A stretch of 64,000 nucleotides of DNA from JAKFEW01 sp036675505 (GTDB lineage Bacteria > Cyanobacteriota > Sericytochromatia > S15B-MN24 > JAQBPE01): NCBI GenBank assembly GCA_036675505.1, contig JAKFEW010000041.1, positions 1-64,000 of the forward strand, read 5' to 3'. A program made the position numbers and the translations under genes. The notes under the pieces were generated by a model. It ran no database searches, had not been told where the DNA came from, and saw nothing but the letters and a program-made list of their open reading frames with translations. Below, in pieces: positions 35,603 to 42,146 of this stretch. The first letter of the stretch is position 1. Every line of letters begins with the position of its first letter.

Positions 35603-36721
35603 CTATTTTTCAAAATCGAATTTCCCAGGCAAAAGCTGTAAATTGGGGCGAATACCTGAAATTGGAGGAGTCGAACTCTGACGTCCTCCATCAACGGCCG
35701 ACATCAAAACGCCAAACGTCAAGGCCTCAAGTTCAGGAAGCGGAATACACAACTCCCGCGCTATCTCAACCTTTCGGCGACCCTCTTCAAGCAACATTCC
35801 AAACACATTCCTGAAAATCTCTGACGTCTCGCGCGAGATCGAATCTGGTTCGTGAGTCCGAAAGCCGCGCTGTGAGACCTCAATCGCCATCGTTCGATAC
35901 TGCCACTCAGTGAGTAACTCCAGATGGTGTAGTCGATAAGCAAGCGCGGCCACAGAAACGCCCCATCCGCGCTTAAGCCGAATTAGCCCATCAACAGACG
36001 GGGTACGGCGAATGGCTGCAAGAACAGATTCCGCAGGCATCAAGAAGGCAGAGGCGAACGCGTTTGCGTCGCGCTCCGGATCCCGATCAGCGGGCATCCC
36101 AAAACGGTGCATCACCAAATGACCCAACTCGTGGGCTGCATCGAGCCTACTCCGCTCGCTCGACTTCTTTGTATTCAGAAACACGTAAGGCCGAAAGTCG
36201 CGCCAAAGTGAAAAAGCATCGACCTCTGCACAGTCCTCCGCAAGGGAGAAGACTATTACACCCTTTTCCTCAAGAAGATGAACCATGCTTGGAATCGGTC
36301 CACTTCCAAGATTCCAATAGGCCCTAAGGACGACGGCAGCTTCTTCTGGAGAGTGATTGCTAAGATCGGGAAGATCCGCATGGTCAAGTGAAAACTCTTG
36401 CTCAATCCAATCGGCCACGACAATACCCAATGCGCCAGCACCAAGCGCTGCGTCCCGCTGGCTCGCCGTCATTCGTTTAAGCGACCTAAAGCTAGCGCTC
36501 TCCGGCTTAGGTTCAAACAAAGTCGGTCCAGCGAAGAACTCAATCGGAAAGCAGAGTGAACGAGAAAGCTTGTTGAGAGTCTCACCGCAAGGGGGGCGAC
36601 TACCGTCCTCGAACATCTGAAGAGCCCGTGTTGAGACCCCAACGTTCTCAGCCAACTTTACCTTGCTCAAGCCCCTACGCTTGCGCGCCAAGGAAAGCCT
36701 AGTTGGGTTGAACTCCGCCAT
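35603..36721 (-). CDS. XRE-family HTH fused to ImmA/IrrE-like zinc metalloprotease
   Basis: A 372-aa protein from ATG 36721; GGAGG lies six bases upstream inside the preceding gene, with which it overlaps by 23 bases. Residues 5-60 are an XRE helix-turn-helix (RLSLARKRRGLSKVKLAENVGV...FEDGSRPP). The metalloprotease half has DAAHELGHLVMH (His197, Glu198, His201) and the third ligand region RDANAFASAFLMP. ImmA/IrrE proteases cleave phage-type or stress repressors, so this fusion can both bind an operator and trigger derepression. It lies directly upstream of the dNTPase gene. A role as the operon's switch is inference. Confidence 0.85.
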   Translation of the reverse strand: MAEFNPTRLSLARKRRGLSKVKLAENVGVSTRALQMFEDGSRPPCGETLNKLSRSLCFPIEFFAGPTLFEPKPESASFRSLKRMTASQRDAALGAGALGIVVADWIEQEFSLDHADLPDLSNHSPEEAAVVLRAYWNLGSGPIPSMVHLLEEKGVIVFSLAEDCAEVDAFSLWRDFRPYVFLNTKKSSERSRLDAAHELGHLVMHRFGMPADRDPERDANAFASAFLMPAESVLAAIRRTPSVDGLIRLKRGWGVSVAALAYRLHHLELLTEWQYRTMAIEVSQRGFRTHEPDSISRETSEIFRNVFGMLLEEGRRKVEIARELCIPLPELEALTFGVLMSAVDGGRQSSTPPISGIRPNLQLLPGKFDFEK

Positions 36722-37424
36722 CCCTGGCCTCCATTTTGCGACGAACAACCTTGACCTTGGCCGAAGGCACCGAATCGAAGGACGGCACATCGTTGATCTC
36801 ATCGAAGACGGGATCAAGGAAAATACGATCCGTCCAGCCAGTTACCTGACCACCGACGATTCCATTCGGCAGCGACAACTCGCAATTCGCACCGGTTTCC
36901 GTCGGATTGATCAAAAGCCAATACGTTGCGCGCCTCTGAGGAGCGTCGCGCCGCTCGATGTCAAGTCCTAGCGCAAGCTGGTACTCACGAGCGTAGTTAC
37001 TCTCGATGGCGCGCTCAGACGCAGACCCTCGGGGGTTCTTGATCTTCGCAACGCCATCTCGTTGCCCGGTGGCCGCATTTCCTTGCGCCGCAGTGATTGC
37101 GATATCCATCCCCCGGTGGTAAACGGTCTGGAGGCCGCAGTCGCGCATTGCCACCCAACCCGCCTCTTCAAGCAGGTCACGAAGTTTGCGAATCGGCTTG
37201 CCCCAGAGAAGTGTTCCCTTCATGGAGTCTACTTCGTTCGGACCACACTCACGGTAAAACCCGAGTGCGTACAAAATTGCCTGGTGCAAGATTTCCTGTC
37301 GCAGTCCAAGGGTTCCCAGCTTCGCACTGGTCTCGTCGTCGCGCCAACCTAGCTCGTCCAAAAGCAAGTCCTCCTGAACAGTTCGCCAGACCTTGACTGG
37401 CAGCTTCCGGATTTTATACCTCAT
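36699..37424 (-). CDS. Protein of unknown function, first gene of the dNTPase operon
   Basis: A 241-aa protein. I do not recognise the family. It has a helical N-terminal half (GLRQEILHQAILYALGFYREC; KPIRKLRDLLEEAGW) and a mixed second half with DIAITAAQGNAATGQRDG, a segment between conserved-looking Asp and Gly residues, and TYWLLINPTETGANCELSLP. No signal peptide or TM segment. The ATG at 37424 has only a weak SD. It is the first gene after the promoter-operator at 37484-37509 and overlaps the XRE-ImmA gene, so it is expressed with it and may be the sensor or an effector partner. Confidence 0.65.
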   Translation of the reverse strand: MRYKIRKLPVKVWRTVQEDLLLDELGWRDDETSAKLGTLGLRQEILHQAILYALGFYRECGPNEVDSMKGTLLWGKPIRKLRDLLEEAGWVAMRDCGLQTVYHRGMDIAITAAQGNAATGQRDGVAKIKNPRGSASERAIESNYAREYQLALGLDIERRDAPQRRATYWLLINPTETGANCELSLPNGIVGGQVTGWTDRIFLDPVFDEINDVPSFDSVPSAKVKVVRRKMEARDGGVQPN

Positions 37425-37483
37425 TTGATGGGGGAAATCAAGAAGCAGTGTTCAACGGCCCGAGGTCCGGAGGCCAGTCTAGA

Positions 37484-37509
37484 TTGTAGCATCGAACAAG
37501 GGTTCGATC
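37484..37509 (-). promoter_or_regulatory. Promoter with CGAAC-N4-GTTCG (LexA/SOS-box-like) operator
   Basis: The 18-bp palindrome ATCGAACAAGGGTTCGAT (37492-37509) contains CGAAC-N4-GTTCG, the consensus form of Gram-positive/cyanobacterial-type LexA boxes. On the minus strand a TACAAT -10 (37484-37489) lies right after it, so a bound repressor would block the promoter of the four-gene operon that begins at 37424. LexA or the operon's own XRE protein could bind it. Confidence 0.55.
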
Positions 37510-37970
37510 GTGTTCGGGAATTTGCATCCGGAGCGCCCAGACAAGGACCTCCTCCCGCGCCTGGACTTGAATGCGCCTAGGTCGTCTTTGGGCGCCAGAG
37601 ATTGATCTGGCGCTCGAGTCGCCGGGCGCGACACCTCATGAACGCTCGTTGATCGCCCTGCGCACTGTTGGTCTTGAACGACCGTTCATGACTTCTCGCG
37701 AACTCCTCGTCGGCATGCCCAGCCTCCCATACCCGCGCTGACCTTGGGTTCAATCACGTACCATCCCCCTGGCTTGGAAACCCCGTCACTTGTCCGTCTC
37801 ACTCCTTGAACGAACGTTTATGAAGGTGAACACGATTCCGCAGGAGGTCTAGCCCTATGGCAAATCGGCGCTTCGTCGCCTACTGGCCTCAAGCGGCGGG
37901 AGTGCCACCCAGACGTGCACCTCCACCAACCGGCAGCTTCATGAGCCAGGGTCACGTGATACTGCCGCAC
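37510..37970. other. Gene-poor interval with three TGAACG-N2-CGTTCA operators and an orphan ribosome-binding site
   Basis: No convincing gene. Three palindromic sites are visible: TGAACGCTCGTTGA (37639-37652), the perfect TGAACGACCGTTCA (37675-37688) and TGAACGAACGTTTA (37807-37820); they look like TetR-type operators. A good SD (AGGAGG, about 37842) precedes ATG 37857, which opens a 121-codon frame of low-complexity sequence that soon runs antisense to the next gene, so it is at best the start of a truncated gene. Confidence 0.5.
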
Positions 37971-38651
37971 CTACTCACCGCACGTATGCAGGAGTCGGTA
38001 GTCCTGCGCCGTCTGCCACGCCGTCGCGAACGAACACGAGGCCTTCCGTGCGACTTCTGCAATCGACAGGTCGGGCGCGCTCTCGAGCGCGGTCCACACG
38101 TCGGCGCGAAACGACGGGCCCATAAGCACACGGTTTCGGTAGCCCGCGTGGCGTCGAACCAGAACTTCAGGCGAGAGCACGTCCTCGTGGCGATCTCGGA
38201 GCGTGCCCATGGGCACGCGTAGCAATGACCCCCTGAAGCGCCCATCTTCGCCCCGCCACTTGACCTGGAACTCGGTGCCCGTCGGCAATAGATCAATCGG
38301 CGAGCCCTTGTAAGCGCTTGAGAGGCGGGCGAGTCGACGATCTCCTTTGAGCCACGAGGCGATGGCCGCCCAGTAGGCGCGGACCCTTTCGGACGGATAC
38401 ACACTCACGAGGCGCACGAGCCGATCGGCGTTGACGTGGTTGTGATGCACGCCGAGCCAAACGGTCAGGACGCCGAGCACGCGGAAGTCACCATCGTCCA
38501 TGCCGAGGGCAGAGGCGTGCAGGAGCGTACCCTCGATGTCCGCGTCGGCCTCGGCTTCAACGGCGAAGTTCATCCCGATGCCCGCCATGCGCGCCGCTAG
38601 CTCGTTGGGCGCAGGCGCAGGCCTTGGCGAGGTATCACGCCTAAACGGCAT
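37971..38651 (-). CDS. Winged-helix/HTH partner of the small nucleotidyltransferase gene
   Basis: A 226-aa protein from ATG 38651 (GGAGG nine bases upstream), overlapping the preceding nucleotidyltransferase frame by 11 bases. The C-terminus has a helix-turn-helix (LSIAEVARKASCSFATAWQTAQDYRLL). The middle is mixed alpha/beta (RLVRLVSVYPSERVRAYWAAIASWLKGDRRLARL). Genes of this kind next to nucleotidyltransferases form AbiE-like or DUF6036-type toxin-antitoxin pairs in which the HTH protein is regulator and antitoxin; the pairing here is inferred from arrangement. Confidence 0.65.
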   Translation of the reverse strand: MPFRRDTSPRPAPAPNELAARMAGIGMNFAVEAEADADIEGTLLHASALGMDDGDFRVLGVLTVWLGVHHNHVNADRLVRLVSVYPSERVRAYWAAIASWLKGDRRLARLSSAYKGSPIDLLPTGTEFQVKWRGEDGRFRGSLLRVPMGTLRDRHEDVLSPEVLVRRHAGYRNRVLMGPSFRADVWTALESAPDLSIAEVARKASCSFATAWQTAQDYRLLHTCGE

Positions 38652-38931
38652 AACCGAGCCTCCGCGCGAGGCCAGCGACCGTCGCCCCAACATGGGCGGG
38701 CCACAGCTCATTCAGGTCGATACCGGCCTCGCGCTGCGCCTTTGAGAACTCGCGAGCAGCCGCAGCGATGGCTGGTGGAAGTTCGGGCACGAGGATGTCG
38801 AAGTCGCGCGTCGGACGCTCGATGACGCCCATGAGACCTAGCGCCGAGCCGCCGATGACGACGCCCTCGAACCGCAGGCCGAGCCCGAGCATGTGGCGAT
38901 CAAATGCTTCGATGGTCGGGCGGGGGAGCAT
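38641..38931 (-). CDS. Small nucleotidyltransferase (DUF6036-like), apparently with an internal deletion
   Basis: A 96-aa protein. It starts like DUF6036/MNT-type nucleotidyltransferases: GVVIGGSALGLMGVIERPTRDFDIL with the GGS helix and DxD acid pair. The end (WPAHVGATVAGLARRLGYAV) resembles the C-terminal tail I remember for that family, but the usual middle of about 80-100 residues is missing, as if deleted in frame. Activity may be lost or reduced. A 19-bp inverted repeat lies 12 bases before the ATG. A decayed fragment of a related gene is at 40354-40433. Confidence 0.65.
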   Translation of the reverse strand: MLPRPTIEAFDRHMLGLGLRFEGVVIGGSALGLMGVIERPTRDFDILVPELPPAIAAAAREFSKAQREAGIDLNELWPAHVGATVAGLARRLGYAV

Positions 38932-38942
38932 CGAACACCCTC

Positions 38943-38961
38943 GTATCGGTTAGTCCGATAC
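38943..38961. promoter_or_regulatory. Operator-like inverted repeat before the nucleotidyltransferase gene
   Basis: GTATCGG-TTAGT-CCGATAC, perfect 7-bp arms, 12 bases before ATG 38931. This is where toxin-antitoxin operons are usually autoregulated; the HTH partner is the obvious candidate binder. Confidence 0.45.
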
Positions 38962-39110
38962 CGATTTTCGCACTTTGCTGCATGCCTCGTCAAGCGGCGT
39001 TCACACTTACCCCCCCACGGCGCCGGTTCGAACGGCGAAGGAACCGTTATAGTGCGCCGTGCATCTCGGCCCCATCTTGGTTAAGGTTGGTTCAAGAAGG
39101 GATCCCACCG

Positions 39111-39848
39111 ATGACCAAGATCGCGCTCCTCCTGCTCCTCGCCGTGCTCCCGGGCTGCGCCCGCGCGCCGCTTCCCGCGACCACGGCCCCGGCCAGGGCC
39201 CTCGTCGCCCAGCAGGCGACCAGCGGCCCGGCCACGCCCACCGGCATCGCCATGGACACGCCTTGGAAGCGCGAGGCATACGCCTACGCCGTTGCGAACG
39301 TGAAGCACCCGGCCTGGGGCCTGGCGCATGCCGAGCGCGACCTGCGCCTCGCGCTCGACCTCGCCGCCCAGGATCGGCTGGCGGTCGATCCCGACGTCCT
39401 GTTCGCGGCGGCCTACCTGCATGACCTGGGCGGCCTGCCGGGCTTCGAGCAGGAAGGCGTGGACCATGCCGTGCGCTCCGCCCAGCTGGCGGAGCCGCTG
39501 TTGAAGGGTTGGGGCTTCCCCATGGCGAAGTTCCCGCTGGTCAAGGCGACGATCCTCGGCCATGTCTACTACGGCAAGGATGCGCCGACGGCCGCCGAGG
39601 CACGGGTCTTCCACGACGCCGACCTGCTCGACTTCCTGGGCGCCATGGGCGTCGCCCGCCTGCTGGCCGCCACCGGCGAGGCCCCGACCATGGCGCAGAA
39701 CCTGGCGGTGGCGCGGAAGTTCGCCGTCGAGCTGCCCGGCAAGCTGCTGACCGATGCGGCCCGCGCCCAGGCGCCCGCGCGGGTCGCGGAGATGAAGGCG
39801 TTCTTCAAGGCCTTCGACGCCGAGAGCTATGAGGGTAAGGCGATCTGA
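39111..39848 (+). CDS. HD-domain lipoprotein (phosphohydrolase-like)
   Basis: A 245-aa protein from ATG 39111 with AAGAAGG upstream; lipobox AVLPGC (Cys 16). Residues 85-200 resemble an HD-type phosphohydrolase: FAAAYLHDLGGL (His-Asp), later GHVYYGKDAPTAAEARVFHDADLLDFLGAMG, which keeps the downstream His-Asp pattern. HD proteins are mostly cytoplasmic, so a lipoprotein form is unusual. TATAGT at 39048-39053 may be its -10. GC content is host-like again here. Substrate unknown. Confidence 0.8.
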   Translation: MTKIALLLLLAVLPGCARAPLPATTAPARALVAQQATSGPATPTGIAMDTPWKREAYAYAVANVKHPAWGLAHAERDLRLALDLAAQDRLAVDPDVLFAAAYLHDLGGLPGFEQEGVDHAVRSAQLAEPLLKGWGFPMAKFPLVKATILGHVYYGKDAPTAAEARVFHDADLLDFLGAMGVARLLAATGEAPTMAQNLAVARKFAVELPGKLLTDAARAQAPARVAEMKAFFKAFDAESYEGKAI

Positions 39849-39970
39849 GCGCGATCGACACGCGCCCGTCAGGCACCACCGCGTCCGACGACTGGATCGC
39901 CTGACCACGCTTCGAGCCTCCTAGCGGGCGTTGGCCGGGCCTGTCCCAGCGGACATGGTAACCTTGCCCC

Positions 39971-40294
39971 ATGCCTGCTGCAACGCCCCCTCCACCCTAC
40001 TACGCCGCGATCTTCACCTCACGCATGGCCAACACGGCCGGCTACGGCGAGATGTCCGAGGAGATGGTCGCGCTCGCCCGCACCCAGGACGGCTTCCTGG
40101 GGATCGAGAGCGCCCGCGACGCGAATGGCCTCGGCATCACGGTCTCCTACTGGACCTCGCTGCAGGCGATCGCCGCCTGGAAGGCAAACGCCGACCACCT
40201 GGATGCCCAGCGTGAGGGCCGCGACCGCTGGTACGCCCGTTTCCAGGTGCGCATCGCGCGGGTCGAACGGGCGTACGGGTTCGAAGCCCCCTGA
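39971..40294 (+). CDS. Antibiotic biosynthesis monooxygenase (ABM)-domain protein
   Basis: A 107-aa protein with the dimeric alpha-beta barrel pattern: YYAAIFTSRM strand, EMVALARTQDGFLGIESARD, then VSYWTSLQAIAAWKANADHLDAQREGR and a C-terminal VRIARVERAYG strand. Such small ABM proteins act as heme- or cofactor-free oxygenases or simply as binding proteins; the specific role is not predictable. Stand-alone plus-strand gene between two lipoprotein genes. Confidence 0.85.
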   Translation: MPAATPPPPYYAAIFTSRMANTAGYGEMSEEMVALARTQDGFLGIESARDANGLGITVSYWTSLQAIAAWKANADHLDAQREGRDRWYARFQVRIARVERAYGFEAP

Positions 40295-40628
40295 CGGTAG
40301 AGGCCTCCCCCCTCCCGCCCCCCGCGAAGCCGCTGACCGGCTACCCCCTCTGTCCCGCTCGCGGAAGTTCGGGCACGAGGACGTCGACTTCGCGCGTCGG
40401 CTGCTCGATGATGCCCATGAGCCCCAACGCTCCCGGACTTACACCACCTTACGGGACATGACCTCGGCGCGCTTACGTAGGTCCACTTCTTCTGCGCACA
40501 ATTGAGGTCGCCGGCCTTGCAGAGGTCAACGACGTCATAGACCTCAACGACGGAGTCAGCGAACCTCGCACGAGATCTGCCTCGCTTGCCTCCGAGCAGG
40601 GTACATCTCTCGCTAGGAGGCGGCCCTC
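40295..40628. other. Intergenic interval with a decayed nucleotidyltransferase fragment
   Basis: No complete gene. The minus strand at 40354-40433 encodes a relic of the DUF6036-like protein (separate entry). The rest is mixed-composition sequence without ORFs that look real; AGGAGG at about 40615 serves the lipoprotein gene at 40629. Confidence 0.5.
40354..40433 (-). pseudogene. Fragment related to the 38641-38931 nucleotidyltransferase gene
   Basis: Read on the minus strand it gives ALGLMGIIEQPTREVDVLV followed by PELPRAG, matching ALGLMGVIERPTRDFDIL and PELPP in the intact copy 1.5 kb away (DNA match over about 65 bases around 38776-38840). Frame is lost on both sides, and the first Asp of the DxD pair is replaced by Glu. 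A decayed second copy. Confidence 0.7.
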
Positions 40629-41813
40629 ATGCACACAGTTCGCAAAGCGGCATCTCGACTTGCGATCCAACCGCCACTCCGATCCCTCGCGTCGATCGCT
40701 CTCGCCGCAGAACTCGGTGCGATGCTCGGTTGCAACCTGACGCCTGCAGGACGCTCGACCGTCACCGCCGCCCCGTCGATTGCCGCCACGGTGGCGCCTT
40801 CGCCCGCCACGGCCGCGCCGTCGCCAGCCCCCGCCTCTCCCTCCCCGTCCGCAGGGCGTTCCACGCGTCCGGCGGACGGTCGCGCCTCCGCCCGCCCCGA
40901 GGCCCCCGACAACGCCGGACCGGCCTCGGAGGTGGCGCTCGCGGAGCCCGTTGGCCTCACCTTCGATCGAGCCGGCTCGCTGCTCGTCGGCGAGGCCGCC
41001 GTCGGCCGCGTCCGCGCCATCGCGCCGGATGGCGCCGTCACCACCCTCGTCGACGCCGCCAAGGGGACCATCAAGGCAAACTTCCCCGGGCTGACGGACC
41101 TGGCCTGTGGCGCCGACGGCTCGCTCTACGCCGTATCCGCGACCTCGGGCATCCACCGTGTGCGGCCCGACGGCAGTATCGCCGCCATCCCCGGGGACGC
41201 CGCGACCCCAGGCGGCGAACCGATTCGACCGAGGTCGATCGCCGTGGGACCGGACGGCATGGTCTACGTCGGCGAGTTCGCGAACGACGTCGAGGGGCCT
41301 GGACCACGCCTGCTCGCCTGGAAGCCCGACGGGACGCCCCGGATCCTTCCCACGACCATCACCCTTCCGCCTGGCAGCATCGTGGGCATTGCGCCTTCGG
41401 CCGACGGTTCGATGCAGTTCGCGTTCGTGGACGTCGCGGAGAACGTGACGCTCTACCGGCGAGCCGCCAAGGGCGTAACCTCGGTCATCGCCGCCTACGC
41501 CGACGGCCAGGGTGCCAGCGACCTCGCGACCTCGACCTTGGGTGGCGTCTACCTGGCACGGCCGAAGCTGGGCAAGGTCATGTACATGTATCCGCAGGGT
41601 CTCGGCTCCGCCGTCGTCGACCCAGAGACGCCTGCAGCATCTGCAGGCTTCCCCGTTCCACGATCGGTAGCTACCGGCCCAGACGGCACCTTGTTCATGG
41701 CGGATACCGCCACGGCCCTTGTCTACGCGATCCGCTCCTACCGCACCTGGGAAGTCGTCGGACCTGGGGCCGCGCCCTTCACGCCCTTGAGCCGGGAGGA
41801 AAACGGCGGGTGA
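40629..41813 (+). CDS. Beta-propeller (NHL/SMP-30-like) lipoprotein
   Basis: A 394-aa protein. The signal ends in LGAMLGC (Cys about 35, after a long N-region), followed by about 60 residues rich in Ala/Pro/Ser. Residues 105-385 are propeller blades (GLTFDRAGSLLVGEAAVGRVRAI; DLACGADGSLYAVSATSGIHRV; SVATGPDGTLFMADTATALVY). No catalytic metal set of SMP-30 enzymes is evident, so a binding role is more likely. AGGAGG precedes the ATG; a terminator hairpin follows. Confidence 0.8.
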   Translation: MHTVRKAASRLAIQPPLRSLASIALAAELGAMLGCNLTPAGRSTVTAAPSIAATVAPSPATAAPSPAPASPSPSAGRSTRPADGRASARPEAPDNAGPASEVALAEPVGLTFDRAGSLLVGEAAVGRVRAIAPDGAVTTLVDAAKGTIKANFPGLTDLACGADGSLYAVSATSGIHRVRPDGSIAAIPGDAATPGGEPIRPRSIAVGPDGMVYVGEFANDVEGPGPRLLAWKPDGTPRILPTTITLPPGSIVGIAPSADGSMQFAFVDVAENVTLYRRAAKGVTSVIAAYADGQGASDLATSTLGGVYLARPKLGKVMYMYPQGLGSAVVDPETPAASAGFPVPRSVATGPDGTLFMADTATALVYAIRSYRTWEVVGPGAAPFTPLSREENGG

Positions 41814-41823
41814 CAAGTGGAAC

Positions 41824-41853
41824 CGGCTTCCGGGATGGTTAACCCGGAAGCCG
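41824..41853. terminator. 11-bp hairpin between the propeller gene and tRNA-Ser
   Basis: CGGCTTCCGGG pairs with CCCGGAAGCCG around ATGGTTAA. Lies 10 bases after the stop codon and 8 bases beyond the tRNA 3' end on the opposite strand, so it can serve both. Confidence 0.7.
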
Positions 41854-41861
41854 CAGTTAAG

Positions 41862-41946
41862 CGGGGAGTGTCGGATTCGAACCGACGGAGGCTTGCACCT
41901 CGGCTGTTTTCAAGACAGCTGCGATAGACCACTCCGCCAACTCCCC
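41862..41946 (-). tRNA. tRNA-Ser(TGA)
   Basis: An 85-base cloverleaf on the minus strand: acceptor GGGGAGT/ACTCCCC, D arm with GGCGGAGTGGTCTATCGC, anticodon stem GCTGT/ACAGC around CTTGAAA (anticodon TGA at 41910-41912), long variable arm (GAGGTGCAAGCCTC), T arm GTCGG/CCGAC around TTCGAAT, discriminator G. CCA is not encoded. It forms the right-hand counterpart of the tRNA-Ser fragment at 30509, but the two differ in acceptor and T stem. Confidence 0.95.
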
Positions 41947-42032
41947 AAGGTCTACCTGATTTTATCACGCTACCGGCTCCGTGTGTCCCCGGGTCAACCG
42001 CCGCTCTTCGGCCTGGGGCGACCTTGTTCGGC

Positions 42033-42057
42033 GGAGGTGGCGCCCAAAGTGGCGCCC
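42033..42057. repeat. Third copy of the GGAGGTGGCGCCCA boundary motif
   Basis: GGAGGTGGCGCCCAAAGTGG followed by CGCCC, about 90 bases upstream of the 5' end of tRNA-Ser(TGA), in the same orientation as the copies at 30688 and 33202. Both tRNA-Ser-associated sites carry it, which suggests a recombinase-related or attachment-site sequence. Confidence 0.5.
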
Positions 42058-42146
42058 GATTCGCCCCGGGGAAGTCGGTCCGGCGGACCCATGATAACAT
42101 GTCGCACCCTGCCCGCCGTAGGCGGCCCGATCCCGGAGGTGCGCCC

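Noticed and set aside
37857..38222. 121-codon ORF with a good ribosome-binding site
   Set aside because: After about 35 codons it is antisense to the HTH-partner gene and has no recognisable content; kept only as a possible truncated gene start in the interval entry.
30500..42060. Integrase or transposase gene inside the accessory region
   Set aside because: I looked for tyrosine or serine recombinase and DDE motifs in all frames and saw none, so mobility is inferred only from repeats, tRNA scar and composition.
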